Part shown: positions 43,970 through 52,504 of the stretch, in pieces
Position numbering within the stretch: position 1 is the first letter of the stretch
Layout of the letters: the number at the start of each line of letters is the position of its first letter
NCBI GenBank assembly: GCA_041389495.1
Contig: JAWKRT010000001.1
Location: 558,001 to 622,000 of the forward strand
DNA from: Myxococcota bacterium
GTDB lineage: Bacteria; Myxococcota_A; UBA9160; UBA4427
Reading direction: 5' to 3'
DNA length: 64,000 nucleotides
Notes under the pieces: model-generated
What the model saw: the letters and a program-made list of their open reading frames with translations, nothing else
Told to the model about the DNA's origin: nothing
Databases searched by the model: none
Translations under genes and position numbers: made by a program

Positions 43970-44857
43970 ATGGGCATCGTCGAAGGGAAGTGCGTCGTCA
44001 TCACGGGCGCGGGCCGCGGCATCGGGAAGGGCCACGCCACCGTGCTCGCCGCCGAGGGCGCGAACGTCGTCGTGAACGACGTCGACCTCGCAGAGGCCGA
44101 AGCCGCGGTCGCCGAGATCGAGAAGGCGGGCGGGCGCGCCGTCGCGAACGGCGACGACATCGGCACGCGCGCCGGCTGCGAGGCGCTCGTCGCGCAGTGC
44201 GTTGCGGCGTTCGGGCGCATCGACGGCGCCGTGAACAACGCCGGCATCGTGCGCGACCGCTCCTTCCTCAAGATGACCGACGCCGAGTTCGACGACGTCT
44301 TCCGCATCCACGCGAAGAGCACGTTCTGGTGCAGCCAGGCCGCGGCCAACCGCATGCGCGAGCAGGGCACCGGCGGCTCGATCGTCAACACGACGTCGGG
44401 CGCGCACATGGGCAACTTCGGCCAGACGAACTACGCGGCGGCGAAGGGCGCGATCGCCTCGATGACGTACACGTGGGCGGGCGAGCTCGCGCGCTACGGC
44501 ATCCGCGTGAACTGCATCGCGCCGAGCGGCTCGACGCGCATGACGCAGACCGCGAAGGACGCCGACGGCAACGACATCGAGATGCCCTACTGGGACCCGG
44601 CGCTCAACGGTCCGGCCGTCGCCTATCTGATCAGCGACGAAGGCAGCTGGGTCACCGGCCAGGTGATCGCGACCGGCATGCAACGCCTCGGCGTCATGAA
44701 GCAGCCCGCCTACGGCGACACGCTCCTGCGCGAGGACGGCTGGGACGTCGCCGGCGTGCGCGAACACTTCAAGGCGCACTTCGGCCGCAAGCTCGAGCCG
44801 TTCGGACTCGCGAAGGCACCGTACGCCTACTACGACGGCGTGGTGGCCAAGAAGTGA
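43970..44857 (+). CDS. Short-chain dehydrogenase/reductase, MFE-2-like
   Basis: A 295-residue NAD(P)-dependent SDR. Cofactor loop TGAGRGIG (12-19), NNAGI at 89-93, Ser143, Tyr155 and Lys159 form a standard active site. The long C-terminal extension (about 230-295) and VRDRSFLKMTD resemble the (3R)-hydroxyacyl-CoA dehydrogenases of multifunctional enzyme type 2. GAGAG and GGAGGAG precede the ATG. The convergent operon encodes acyl-CoA dehydrogenases, a MaoC hydratase and a crotonase, so a role in beta-oxidation of an unusual acyl-CoA is plausible. Confidence 0.88.
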   Translation: MGIVEGKCVVITGAGRGIGKGHATVLAAEGANVVVNDVDLAEAEAAVAEIEKAGGRAVANGDDIGTRAGCEALVAQCVAAFGRIDGAVNNAGIVRDRSFLKMTDAEFDDVFRIHAKSTFWCSQAAANRMREQGTGGSIVNTTSGAHMGNFGQTNYAAAKGAIASMTYTWAGELARYGIRVNCIAPSGSTRMTQTAKDADGNDIEMPYWDPALNGPAVAYLISDEGSWVTGQVIATGMQRLGVMKQPAYGDTLLREDGWDVAGVREHFKAHFGRKLEPFGLAKAPYAYYDGVVAKK

Positions 44858-44878
44858 GGCGGGGCGGGCCGGCCGCCT
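44857..44878. terminator. Hairpin overlapping both stops of a convergent pair
   Basis: AGGCGG (44857-44862) pairs with CCGCCT (44873-44878) around a GC-rich loop. It overlaps the SDR stop on one strand and the crotonase stop on the other, and has no U-tract. Probably a bidirectional terminator or simply a GC-rich junction. Confidence 0.35.
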
Positions 44879-45563
44879 AGCGAACCGGGAACTCCGCCTC
44901 GATCGACGCCGCGACGCGCTCGATCAGCGCGCGGCGGAACGCCTGCTTCGTGCGCGCGACGTGCTTGCCCGCGAACGAGGCGATGTCGCGGGCCTCGGCG
45001 AGGGCGTCGTCGAGCAGGCGCTCGGCGGGCGCGGTGCGGTCGAGGAAGCCGGCCTCGGCGGCGCTCGCCGGGGCGTGGATCTGCGCGAGGATCGCGGAGC
45101 GCGTGAGGTGGCGCTTCGAGAGGCGCGCCTCGGCGAGCTCGACGGCGAACGTCGGCAGGTGCATCGAGATGCGGCTCTCGTTGAGCGCGATCTTGCACGG
45201 CGTGTCCGCGCCGATGCGCACGTCCGACGACAGGAGCAGCAGCGCGCCCATGCCGAGCGCGTGGCCGGTGCAGGCCGCGACGACGGGAATCGGCGAGCCG
45301 TAGACGCGGAGGAGCAGGCCCGCTCCCGCTCGCAGCAGATCGTTCGCCTCGGGGCCGCCGCGCCCGAGCTCCTTCAGGTCGAAGCCGGCGGAGAAGGTGC
45401 CGGGCCGCCCCGTCAGCACGATCGCCTTCGCGCCGGCGTCGGCGGCGCGGTCGAGCGCGGCATTCGCCTCGGCGATCGATGCGCGCGAGAAGGTGTTGGC
45501 CTTGCCGTCGTCCCACACGAGCAGCGCGACGTCGTCGCGCAGCTCCGTCGTCACGCGCTCCAT
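44877..45563 (-). CDS. Enoyl-CoA hydratase/isomerase family protein
   Basis: A 228-residue crotonase-fold enzyme, a little short for the family (about 260). The oxyanion-hole stretches are TFSAGFDLKEL and GHALGMGALLLLSSDVRIGAD. The usual first catalytic glutamate (after the GMG segment) is not evident, while Glu in LNESRISM could serve, so activity may be isomerase or thioester hydrolase rather than hydratase. Last gene of a four-gene minus-strand beta-oxidation operon, 34 bases after the MaoC gene. Confidence 0.85.
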   Translation of the reverse strand: MERVTTELRDDVALLVWDDGKANTFSRASIAEANAALDRAADAGAKAIVLTGRPGTFSAGFDLKELGRGGPEANDLLRAGAGLLLRVYGSPIPVVAACTGHALGMGALLLLSSDVRIGADTPCKIALNESRISMHLPTFAVELAEARLSKRHLTRSAILAQIHAPASAAEAGFLDRTAPAERLLDDALAEARDIASFAGKHVARTKQAFRRALIERVAASIEAEFPVR

Positions 45564-45597
45564 CGGCTTCCGTCCCCCGCGCGCGTCGCGCGTCCGG

Positions 45598-46077
45598 CTA
45601 GGCGTAGACGAAGCGCGTCAGCGCCTCGGCCACGCAGGCGGGCTTGTCCTCGCCCTCGATCTCGATCGTCACCTTCTGCTTCACCTGCACGGCGCTGCCG
45701 CCCGCGACGAGCTCCGCCGAGACGAGCTCGCGCCGCGCGCGCACGCGCTTGCCGACGCGCACGGGGCTCGGGAAGCGCACCTTGTCGAGCCCGTAGTTCA
45801 CGGCCATCGCGAGGCCTTGATAGGCGCCGGCCTCGGTCGGCAGGCCGGCCTGCAGCTTCGGCAGCAGCGACAGCGTCAGGAAGCCGTGGGCGATCGTGCC
45901 GCCGAAGGGCGTCTTCGCGGCGCGCTCGGGGTCGACGTGGATGAACTGGTGGTCGTGCGTGCAGTCGGCGAACGCGTCGACCTGCGACTGGTCGATCTCG
46001 AGCCACTCGCCCGGCCCGACCTCGATGCCCGCGGACTTCTGGAACACGGCGAGCGCGTTCTCGGCGTGGGTCCCCAT
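45598..46077 (-). CDS. MaoC-like (R)-specific enoyl-CoA hydratase
   Basis: A 159-residue hot-dog-fold hydratase. The active-site block is QVDAFADCTHDHQFIHVDPE, within which Asp and His have the D-x4-H spacing of MaoC/PhaJ enzymes, followed by FGGTIAHGFLTLSLLP. It adds water to a trans-2-enoyl-CoA to give the (R)-3-hydroxy product. GAGGAGG precedes the ATG. Two acyl-CoA dehydrogenases are encoded just upstream, as in steroid side-chain operons. Confidence 0.92.
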   Translation of the reverse strand: MGTHAENALAVFQKSAGIEVGPGEWLEIDQSQVDAFADCTHDHQFIHVDPERAAKTPFGGTIAHGFLTLSLLPKLQAGLPTEAGAYQGLAMAVNYGLDKVRFPSPVRVGKRVRARRELVSAELVAGGSAVQVKQKVTIEIEGEDKPACVAEALTRFVYA

Positions 46078-46112
46078 TCCTCGATCCTCCTCGCGGCGCG
46101 ACGCGCCGGCGT

Positions 46113-47276
46113 TCAGGCCTCGGCGCGGAGGGCCGCGTCGAAGCGCGCGAGCGACTGGAAGCGCGCGGTGTGGTGGTCGGCGTCGCCGAACAGGCCCTGC
46201 AGCACGCGCAGCCGCTTGAAGTAGAGGCCTTCGTCCTGCTCGTCGGTGACGCCGATGCCGCCGAACAGCTGGATGGCGTTCTCCTGCACGTACCAGCCGC
46301 CGCGCGTGAGCTGCCACTTCGCCGCGGAGACCTCGGCCATGCGCTCCTCGGCGTCGTCGGCATCGACCTGGATCGCGGCCAGGATCATCGCGGACTTGCA
46401 GAGCTCCGCCTCGGCGAACATGTCGACCGCGCGGTGCTGCAGCGCCTGGAAGCTCCCGATCGGCACGCCGAACTGCACGCGCTGCTTGAGGTAGGCGACG
46501 GTGCGCTCGAACAGCTCCGTCACGCAGCCGAGCCCCTCCGCGCACGCGGCGGCGGCGCCGCGGTCCATCGTCCACTCGAGGTGCGGAGCCGCGCCGCCGA
46601 CCGGCCCGAGCACGCGATCGGCGTCGACCTCGACGCCGTCGAAGCGCAGGAGCGCCGTCGTGTGCCCGTCCATGCCCTTCGCGTTCGTGCGCGTGAGCCC
46701 CTTCGCGTCGCCGTCGACGACGAAGAGCGTGATGCCGTCGGCGTCGAGCTGGTCGCCGGACGTGCGCGCGGCGACGACGACGTGGTCGGCCGCGTGGCCG
46801 TTCAGCACCCACGTCTTCGCGCCGTCGATGCGGTAGCCCGCGCCGCTCGGCTTCGCCGTGGTCAGGCAGTCGGTCGTCGCGTAGCGGCTCTGGCGCTCCG
46901 CGTAGGCGAGCGCGAGCGACGCCTCGCCCTCGACCATCGGCGCGAGGAAGCGCTCGCGCTGCGCGTCGGTGCCGAGGCGCGAGAGGAGCCCGCCCGCGAG
47001 CACGACCGACGGGAGGAACGGCTCGGGCACGAGGCCGCGGCCGAGCTGCTCGAGCACGAGCGCGACGTCGACGAAGCCGCCGCCGAAGCCGCCCTGGTCC
47101 TCGGGCAGCTCGATGCCGAGCCAGCCGAACTCGCCCATGCTCCGCCAGACGGCGGGCTCCCACGTCCGCTCCGTCGTGCGCAGCTTGCGGAAGCGCGCGA
47201 CCGGCGAGTCGTTCTCGACGAACTTGGCCACGGTGTCGACGAGCATCTGCTGCTCGTCGGAGAGATCGAAGTTCAC
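46113..47276 (-). CDS. Acyl-CoA dehydrogenase, probable non-catalytic partner subunit
   Basis: A 387-residue acyl-CoA dehydrogenase-fold protein: NFDLSDEQQMLVDTVAKF at the N-terminus, WVLNGHAADHVVVAA in the middle domain, and FGGIGVTDEQDEGLYFKRL at the C-terminus. At the helix-G position where the neighbour has a catalytic Glu, this one has Asp238 (MDRGAAAACAEG), and there is no Glu at the MCAD position. It is thus likely the structural half of a heteromeric enzyme with the gene 14 bases upstream. The start is GTG after GAGGAGG. Confidence 0.88.
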   Translation of the reverse strand: MNFDLSDEQQMLVDTVAKFVENDSPVARFRKLRTTERTWEPAVWRSMGEFGWLGIELPEDQGGFGGGFVDVALVLEQLGRGLVPEPFLPSVVLAGGLLSRLGTDAQRERFLAPMVEGEASLALAYAERQSRYATTDCLTTAKPSGAGYRIDGAKTWVLNGHAADHVVVAARTSGDQLDADGITLFVVDGDAKGLTRTNAKGMDGHTTALLRFDGVEVDADRVLGPVGGAAPHLEWTMDRGAAAACAEGLGCVTELFERTVAYLKQRVQFGVPIGSFQALQHRAVDMFAEAELCKSAMILAAIQVDADDAEERMAEVSAAKWQLTRGGWYVQENAIQLFGGIGVTDEQDEGLYFKRLRVLQGLFGDADHHTARFQSLARFDAALRAEA

Positions 47277-47290
47277 GGGGTCCTCCTCGC

Positions 47291-48475
47291 CTAGCTCGGG
47301 AGCCGCAGGATCTGCTTCGCGACGACGTTGCGCTGGATCTCGTTGCTGCCGCCGTAGATGGTGCACGCGCGCAGGTAGTTGAAGCGCGACGCGATCCACT
47401 TCTCGAACTCGGGCAGCACCTCGGCGGGCGCGTCCTTCCAGCCCATCGCGTCGTGCCCCATCGCGTCCATCGCGAGCTCCGTGACCTCCTGGTACGTCTC
47501 CGTGCCCACGAGCTTCAGGATCGAGCTCTCGGGCCCGGGCGCGCGGCCGAGCTGCGCGGCGGCGAGCGTGCGGTTCTGCGTCATCGTGACGGCGCGCAGG
47601 CGCATCTCGAGCGCCGCGATGCGGCGGCGGAAGGCCGGGTCGTCGAGCAGCGTGCCCTTGCCGAGCGGCGTCTTCGCCGCGATGCGCTTCACGTGCACGA
47701 GCCAGCCCTGCGACTCGGACACGCCGCCGATCGCGGTGCGCTCGTGGCCGAGCAGCGCCTTCGCCATCGACCAGCCGCCGTTCTCCGGGCCGACGCGGTT
47801 CGTCTGCGGCACGCGCGCGTCCTTGAACCACGTCTCCGAGAAGGCCATCGTGCCGCCGGTCGTGAGGAAGGGCTTCACCTCGATGCCCGGCGTCGCGTGG
47901 ATGTCGGCGAGCAGGAAGGAGATGCCCTCCTGCGGCTTGCCCGCCTGGCTCGTGCGCGCGAGCACGAAGATCCAGTCGGCGTACTGCGCGTTCGTCGTCC
48001 ACGTCTTCTGGCCGTTCAGGACGTAGTCGTCGCCGTCCTTCTCCGCGCGCAGCTGCAGGCTCGCGAGGTCGGAGCCCGCGTTCGGCTCCGAATAGCCCTG
48101 GCACCACACCTCCTCGCCCGAGAGGATCTTCGGCAGGAAGCGCGCCTTCTGCTCGGGCGTCCCGAACTCGATGATCAGCGGCCCGACCATCACGAGCCCG
48201 AACGGCGAGAGCTCGGGCGCGTTCGCGCGCGCGAGCTCCTCGGAGAAGACGAAGCGGCGCGTCACGTCCCAGCCCGTGCCGCCGTGCTCGGCCGGCCAGT
48301 TCGGCGCGATCCATCCCTTCCGGTACAGGATGCGATGCCACTCCATCTGCTCCTCGTGCGAGAAGTAGTGGCCGTCCTTCGCCTTGCGCCGCATCTCGGG
48401 CGGCATCTCGGTCGCCAGGAACGCGCGCACCTCCTCGCGGAACTGCACGTGCTCGGGGGAGAGGTCCATGTCCAT
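47291..48475 (-). CDS. Acyl-CoA dehydrogenase, probable catalytic subunit
   Basis: A 394-residue FAD enzyme that makes the first double bond in beta-oxidation. WCQGYSEPNAGSDLASLQ and LNGQKTWTTNAQYADWIF bind flavin and acyl chain; ACTIYGGSNEIQRNVVAK ends the fold. The likely base is Glu245 in GHERTAIGG, the helix-G position used by isovaleryl-CoA dehydrogenase and by FadE29 (Glu241). It is first in a four-gene operon (dehydrogenase, dehydrogenase, MaoC, crotonase). A second in-frame Met two codons later is possible as start. A TATGCT box lies about 75 bases upstream. Confidence 0.9.
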   Translation of the reverse strand: MDMDLSPEHVQFREEVRAFLATEMPPEMRRKAKDGHYFSHEEQMEWHRILYRKGWIAPNWPAEHGGTGWDVTRRFVFSEELARANAPELSPFGLVMVGPLIIEFGTPEQKARFLPKILSGEEVWCQGYSEPNAGSDLASLQLRAEKDGDDYVLNGQKTWTTNAQYADWIFVLARTSQAGKPQEGISFLLADIHATPGIEVKPFLTTGGTMAFSETWFKDARVPQTNRVGPENGGWSMAKALLGHERTAIGGVSESQGWLVHVKRIAAKTPLGKGTLLDDPAFRRRIAALEMRLRAVTMTQNRTLAAAQLGRAPGPESSILKLVGTETYQEVTELAMDAMGHDAMGWKDAPAEVLPEFEKWIASRFNYLRACTIYGGSNEIQRNVVAKQILRLPS

Positions 48476-48675
48476 CGAAGCGGTCTCCAGGGTTCCGCGC
48501 GCGCGCGGCGAAGCGCCGCGGTGGGGCGCGATGTCGAGTGCGGGAAGGCCGCAGCATAACCGCGCGGACGCGCGCGCGGGACCGCCGCGGCGCACTTCGC
48601 GCGCGACGGCGCGCGTCGCGAGCGGCGTCGAAGGACGGGCGCCGGAGCGGACTCGAAGTCAGCGCGCGTCGGGGC

Positions 48676-50181
48676 TCACTCGGCGTATCCGATCGCGCGC
48701 AGCCGCTCGCGCTCGGCGTCCGAGAGCAGCGCGCGCCCGGGGGCCACGGCGTCGGCGCCGCCGTCGGGCGGGGCGGCGAATGCCGCCGCGGCGCGCTCGT
48801 TCGCGTCGTACCACGCGAGCAGCTCGCGGGCGAGCCGGCGCGCGAGGGCGGGCTCGGCCGCGGCCAGGTCGTGCCGCTGCAGCGGGTCGTCGTCGAGGCG
48901 GTACAGCTCGCCCGGTCCGCGCAGCGCGAAGGCGCGCTCGTCCTCGGTCGTCCTCGTTAGGTCGAGATCGACGAAGCCGACGAGCGTCCACGGGACGCCC
49001 TCGACGTCGCGCGCGATCGCGCTCGAGTAGTCGCCGTAGAGCCCGGGCATGCGACCGTCGACGTGCGCGACGGCCGACTGCGCCGCGCGTCCGTCGAGCA
49101 GCGGGAGCAGGGATTCGCCCTGCATCGAGGCCGGGACGTCGAGCCCGAGCGCGTCGAGCACCGTCGGTGCGACGTCGACGAGCTCGCTCCACGCCGCGGC
49201 GCGCGCGCCGCGCGGGACGCCCGGCCCGGCGATCGCGAGCGGGACGCGCGCGACCTCGTCGTAGGCGCTCTGGTGCGAGCCGCGTCCGTGCTCGAAGAGC
49301 TCCTCGCCGTGGTCGGAGGTCGCGACGACGAGCGTGCTCGCGTCGAGCGCGAGCTCGCGCAGCGCGTCGAGCAGCGCCCCGAGCCGTCGCTCGTCGGCGT
49401 GCAGCACCTCGGCGTCGTAGAGGCCGTGCAGCACCTCGAGGTCGCGCGGCGTCGCGTCGCCGCGGCGGCGCATCTCGACGAGCAGCTGCGTGTCCCCGCG
49501 CCGGTCCCAGTCGACGCCGTCCGGGAAGACGCGCGCGACGAAGTCGTCGGGCGCGCGGTACGGCCACTCCGTGCCGACGTCGGAGTGCACGTCGTAGAAA
49601 TGGACGAACGCGAGGAACCGGTGCTCGGGGTCGCGCGCGCGCGCGGCGGCCTGCAGGGCGAGCCAGGCGCGCGCGGCATCGAGCGTCGCTGCGCCGTCGT
49701 CGTTCACGACGTAGGCGTCGAAGCCGCGCCCGAGCCCGAAGTCGGGCTTCATGTAGCCGCCTGCGCTCACGAACGCGGCGGTCGCGAAGCCCTCCTCGCG
49801 CAGGATCGACGCGAGCATCGGCGTTCCCGCGCGCGCGGGCGTGTGCGAGGAGGCGCCGTGCGTCGCGACGTAGAGCCCGGAGAGCATCGAGACGTGGGAC
49901 GTGAGCGTCCACGTCTGCTGCGCGTAGACGCGCTCGAAGAGCGCGCCGCGCGCGGCGAGCCGGTCGAAGCGCGGCGTCGTCGCGTGCGCGGCGTCGTAGG
50001 CGCCGACGTGGCGCGCGCCGAGCGCGTCGATGCTGACGACGAGCGCGCCGAGCGCCGCGTCGCCGCCTTCCTCGTGTGGCGGATCGGCCGGCGCGCACGC
50101 CGCCTGCGCGATCGCGAGGAGCGACACCGAGGCGAGGCGGCGGGCGATGCGAGCGCGACCGAAGACGGGCACTTCGCGCAT
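48676..50181 (-). CDS. Sulfatase-fold lipoprotein with Thr nucleophile
   Basis: A 501-residue exported protein of the alkaline-phosphatase/sulfatase superfamily. The signal peptide ends LLAIAQAAC, making Cys29 a likely lipid anchor. Metal-binding motifs are VVSIDALGARH (Asp52) and a late ATSDHGEELFEHG. The formylglycine site C-x-P-S-R of true sulfatases reads T92-L-T-S-H96, so the nucleophile is threonine, as in phosphoester hydrolases and phosphoethanolamine transferases. A phosphatase, phosphodiesterase or transferase role is therefore more likely than sulfatase. It is divergent, 32 bases, from the desaturase gene. Confidence 0.85.
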   Translation of the reverse strand: MREVPVFGRARIARRLASVSLLAIAQAACAPADPPHEEGGDAALGALVVSIDALGARHVGAYDAAHATTPRFDRLAARGALFERVYAQQTWTLTSHVSMLSGLYVATHGASSHTPARAGTPMLASILREEGFATAAFVSAGGYMKPDFGLGRGFDAYVVNDDGAATLDAARAWLALQAAARARDPEHRFLAFVHFYDVHSDVGTEWPYRAPDDFVARVFPDGVDWDRRGDTQLLVEMRRRGDATPRDLEVLHGLYDAEVLHADERRLGALLDALRELALDASTLVVATSDHGEELFEHGRGSHQSAYDEVARVPLAIAGPGVPRGARAAAWSELVDVAPTVLDALGLDVPASMQGESLLPLLDGRAAQSAVAHVDGRMPGLYGDYSSAIARDVEGVPWTLVGFVDLDLTRTTEDERAFALRGPGELYRLDDDPLQRHDLAAAEPALARRLARELLAWYDANERAAAAFAAPPDGGADAVAPGRALLSDAERERLRAIGYAE

Positions 50182-50213
50182 GGTACGCTGCGCGCCGTCG
50201 GGGTGGGGCGAAG

Positions 50214-51017
50214 ATGCGCGAGCGGGCTCCCATCGAAGTCGTCCCGCCGGCGGCGCGCGGCGCTGCGGCGGGTGCATGCGCGCGGCTCGACGCGCGCGGC
50301 GGCGTCCGTGTGCATGCGCGCAGCGCGCTCGAGCGCGCGTTCGACGGCGGCTGCGTGATCGCGTTCGCGCTCGCCTGGTCGTGGCTCGCGCTCCGCTGCG
50401 CGCGCGCGGCGTCGCCGGCCGAGCTCGCGACCACGGCGGCGGTCCTCGTCCTCCCGGCGCTCGTCGCCGCCGACTTCGCCGCCGGCCTCCTGCACTGGTT
50501 CGCCGACACGTTCTTCGACCGCGCGACGCCGCTGCTCGGCCCCACGTTGATCCGCGCCTTCCGCGACCACCACCGCGACCCGGGCGCGATCGCGCGCCGC
50601 GGCCTCGTCGAGGTGAGCGGCCAGAACTGCTTCGCGTGCGTGCTGCTGATCGCGCCCGCGTTCGCGTTCGCGCCGTCGTCGCCGCCCGCGCGCGCGGCGA
50701 TCGTCGGCGCGCTCCTGTTCACGCTCGCCATCGCGCTCACGAACCTGTTCCACCGCTGGGCGCACGCCGAGCGCGCGCCGCGGACGGTCGCCGCGCTGCA
50801 GCGCATCGGGCTCGTGCTCGCGCCCGCGCGACACGCCGAGCACCACGCGGGCGCGCACCGGCGCGGCTACTGCGTGACCACGGGCTGGCTGAACGGGCCG
50901 CTCGATCGGCTGCGCTTCTTCGACGGGCTCGAGCGCGCCGCGCGCGCAGCGGTGCGCGGCGCGGGCCGCCTGCGCCGCGCGCGGCGCTTGCGCGTCGATC
51001 GCGGGCGATCTAGGTAG
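50214..51017 (+). CDS. carF: CarF/TMEM189-type plasmanylethanolamine desaturase
   Basis: A 267-residue integral membrane protein of the Kua/PEDS1/CarF family, which introduces the vinyl-ether bond of plasmalogens. After two hydrophobic segments the histidine clusters appear in order: HWFADTFFD (His94, Asp98), FRDHHRDP (His119, His120), LFHRWAHAE (His180, His184) and RHAEHHAGAH (His207, His210, His211, His215), then YCVTTGWLN. In Myxococcus CarF also mediates singlet-oxygen signalling through plasmalogens. The gene is divergent from the sulfatase-fold lipoprotein and is followed 87 bases later by a glutathione peroxidase gene. Confidence 0.88.
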   Translation: MRERAPIEVVPPAARGAAAGACARLDARGGVRVHARSALERAFDGGCVIAFALAWSWLALRCARAASPAELATTAAVLVLPALVAADFAAGLLHWFADTFFDRATPLLGPTLIRAFRDHHRDPGAIARRGLVEVSGQNCFACVLLIAPAFAFAPSSPPARAAIVGALLFTLAIALTNLFHRWAHAERAPRTVAALQRIGLVLAPARHAEHHAGAHRRGYCVTTGWLNGPLDRLRFFDGLERAARAAVRGAGRLRRARRLRVDRGRSR

Positions 51018-51104
51018 GATGCCGCGCGCGCACGGGTGCGAACGCGCCGACGCCCGGCGCGCCGCCCGCCGCCCGCCGATCGCCGATCGCGCAGAGAGGG
51101 ATCC

Positions 51105-51590
51105 ATGCCGACGCTCCACGACTTCCGACTCACGACCATCGACGGGGAGGACCGCTCCCTTCGCGACTTCGAGGGCAAGGTCGTCCTGCTCGTCAACGTC
51201 GCCTCGAAGTGCGGGCTCACGCCGCAGTACGACGGGCTCGAGCGCCTCTACGAAGCCCATGGCAAGCGCGGCCTCGCGGTGCTCGGTGTGCCGTGCAACC
51301 AGTTCGCCGGCCAGGAGCCGGGGAGCGAGAGCGAGATCGCCTCGTTCTGTCGGACCACGTACGGCGTCACCTTCCCGATGTTCGCGAAGGTCGAGGTCAA
51401 CGGGCCGGGCGCGCACCCGCTGTACCAGTGGCTCACGTCGCTCGACGTCGCGCCCGAGGGCCGCGGCGACGTGAAGTGGAACTTCGGCAAGTTCCTGATC
51501 GGACGCGACGGCGCGCCCGTCGCGCGCTTCGAGCCGCGCACCGAGCCGCAGGCGAAGGAGCTCGTCGAGAAGATCGAGTCGCTCCTGTAG
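51105..51590 (+). CDS. Glutathione peroxidase (Cys type)
   Basis: A 161-residue thiol peroxidase that reduces hydrogen peroxide and lipid hydroperoxides, cytoplasmic. The catalytic set is Cys36 in NVASKCGLT, Gln70 in NQFAGQEPGSE, and the Trp/Asn of VKWNFGKFL. A second Cys64 (VPCNQ) is conserved in the thioredoxin-dependent branch. GAGAGGG precedes the ATG. It lies downstream of a plasmalogen desaturase gene and 26 bases before a thioesterase gene, so it may protect oxidisable membrane lipids. Confidence 0.95.
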   Translation: MPTLHDFRLTTIDGEDRSLRDFEGKVVLLVNVASKCGLTPQYDGLERLYEAHGKRGLAVLGVPCNQFAGQEPGSESEIASFCRTTYGVTFPMFAKVEVNGPGAHPLYQWLTSLDVAPEGRGDVKWNFGKFLIGRDGAPVARFEPRTEPQAKELVEKIESLL

Positions 51591-51616
51591 GAGCGGCGCG
51601 CCGGGAGGCCCGCCAG

Positions 51617-52444
51617 GTGGGAGACTTCGAGGTCGACACCCGCGTCGCGCCGCTCGGCGGCGGCCGCTACCGCGCGCACCTCGACCCGGACTGGGAGATC
51701 TGGGGCCCGAACGGCGGCTACGTGGCCGCCATCGCGCTGCGCGCGGCCGGTGCGGAGGCCCGTCTCCGGCCGTCGAGCTTCACGTGCCACTTCCTCGCGG
51801 TCGGTGCGTTCGACGAGGCCGTCGCGGAGGTCGAGGTCGTGCGCGCGGGCCGCCGTTCGGAGCTGCTGCGCGCGCGCATCGTCCAGGGCGAACGCGTGCT
51901 CGTCGAGGCGCTGCTGCGCACGGCGCGCGAGGGGCCGGGGCTCGAGCACGTGCGGCCGACGATGCCGCCCGCGCCGCACTGGAGTGCGTTGCCGAGCGTC
52001 GACGCGCTGCTGCCGGCGGACACCCCGCGCCACGCGTTCTGGCAGAACCTCGAGCAGCGGTTCCCCGACCCGGAGCGCGTCGCGGCCGAGCGGACGGCGC
52101 GCGAGCCCGAGTGGATCGAGTGGTATCGCTTCCGACCGCGCGCGACGTTCGACGACCCGTGGGTCGACGCGGGGCGCTCGCTGCTGCTGCTCGACACGCT
52201 CGGGTGGCCCGCCGCGTGCGGCCCGCACCCCGACGGCGCGTTCATCGCGCCGAGCCTCGACGTCACCGTCTGGTTCCACGACGCGGCGCCGCGGGCGGAG
52301 TGGCTGCTCGCGCACGTGCGGGCGCCGCTCGCGAGGGGCGGCCTCATGGGTGCGCAGGGTGCCGTCTACGCGGACGACGGCCGGCTGCTCGCGACGGGGG
52401 GCTCGCACATGCTGTGCGCGCCCGCTCCCGCGCCGGCCGGCTGA
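51617..52444 (+). CDS. TesB-like acyl-CoA thioesterase (double hot-dog)
   Basis: A 275-residue double hot-dog protein. The first half shows WEIWGPNGGYVAAIALRA and RPSSFTCHFLAVGAFDEA; the second FIAPSLDVTVWFHDAAPR and GLMGAQGAVYADDGRLLATG, typical of acyl-CoA thioesterase II-like families. It hydrolyses acyl-CoA to free acid and CoA. The GTG start follows GGGAGG. It probably shares a transcript with the glutathione peroxidase gene upstream. Confidence 0.85.
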   Translation: MGDFEVDTRVAPLGGGRYRAHLDPDWEIWGPNGGYVAAIALRAAGAEARLRPSSFTCHFLAVGAFDEAVAEVEVVRAGRRSELLRARIVQGERVLVEALLRTAREGPGLEHVRPTMPPAPHWSALPSVDALLPADTPRHAFWQNLEQRFPDPERVAAERTAREPEWIEWYRFRPRATFDDPWVDAGRSLLLLDTLGWPAACGPHPDGAFIAPSLDVTVWFHDAAPRAEWLLAHVRAPLARGGLMGAQGAVYADDGRLLATGGSHMLCAPAPAPAG

Positions 52445-52504
52445 CGTGCGCGCGCGCGCGCGCTGCTAGCGTCCGCGCGTCGAGGCCTCGCGCGAGGAGG
52501 GCGC

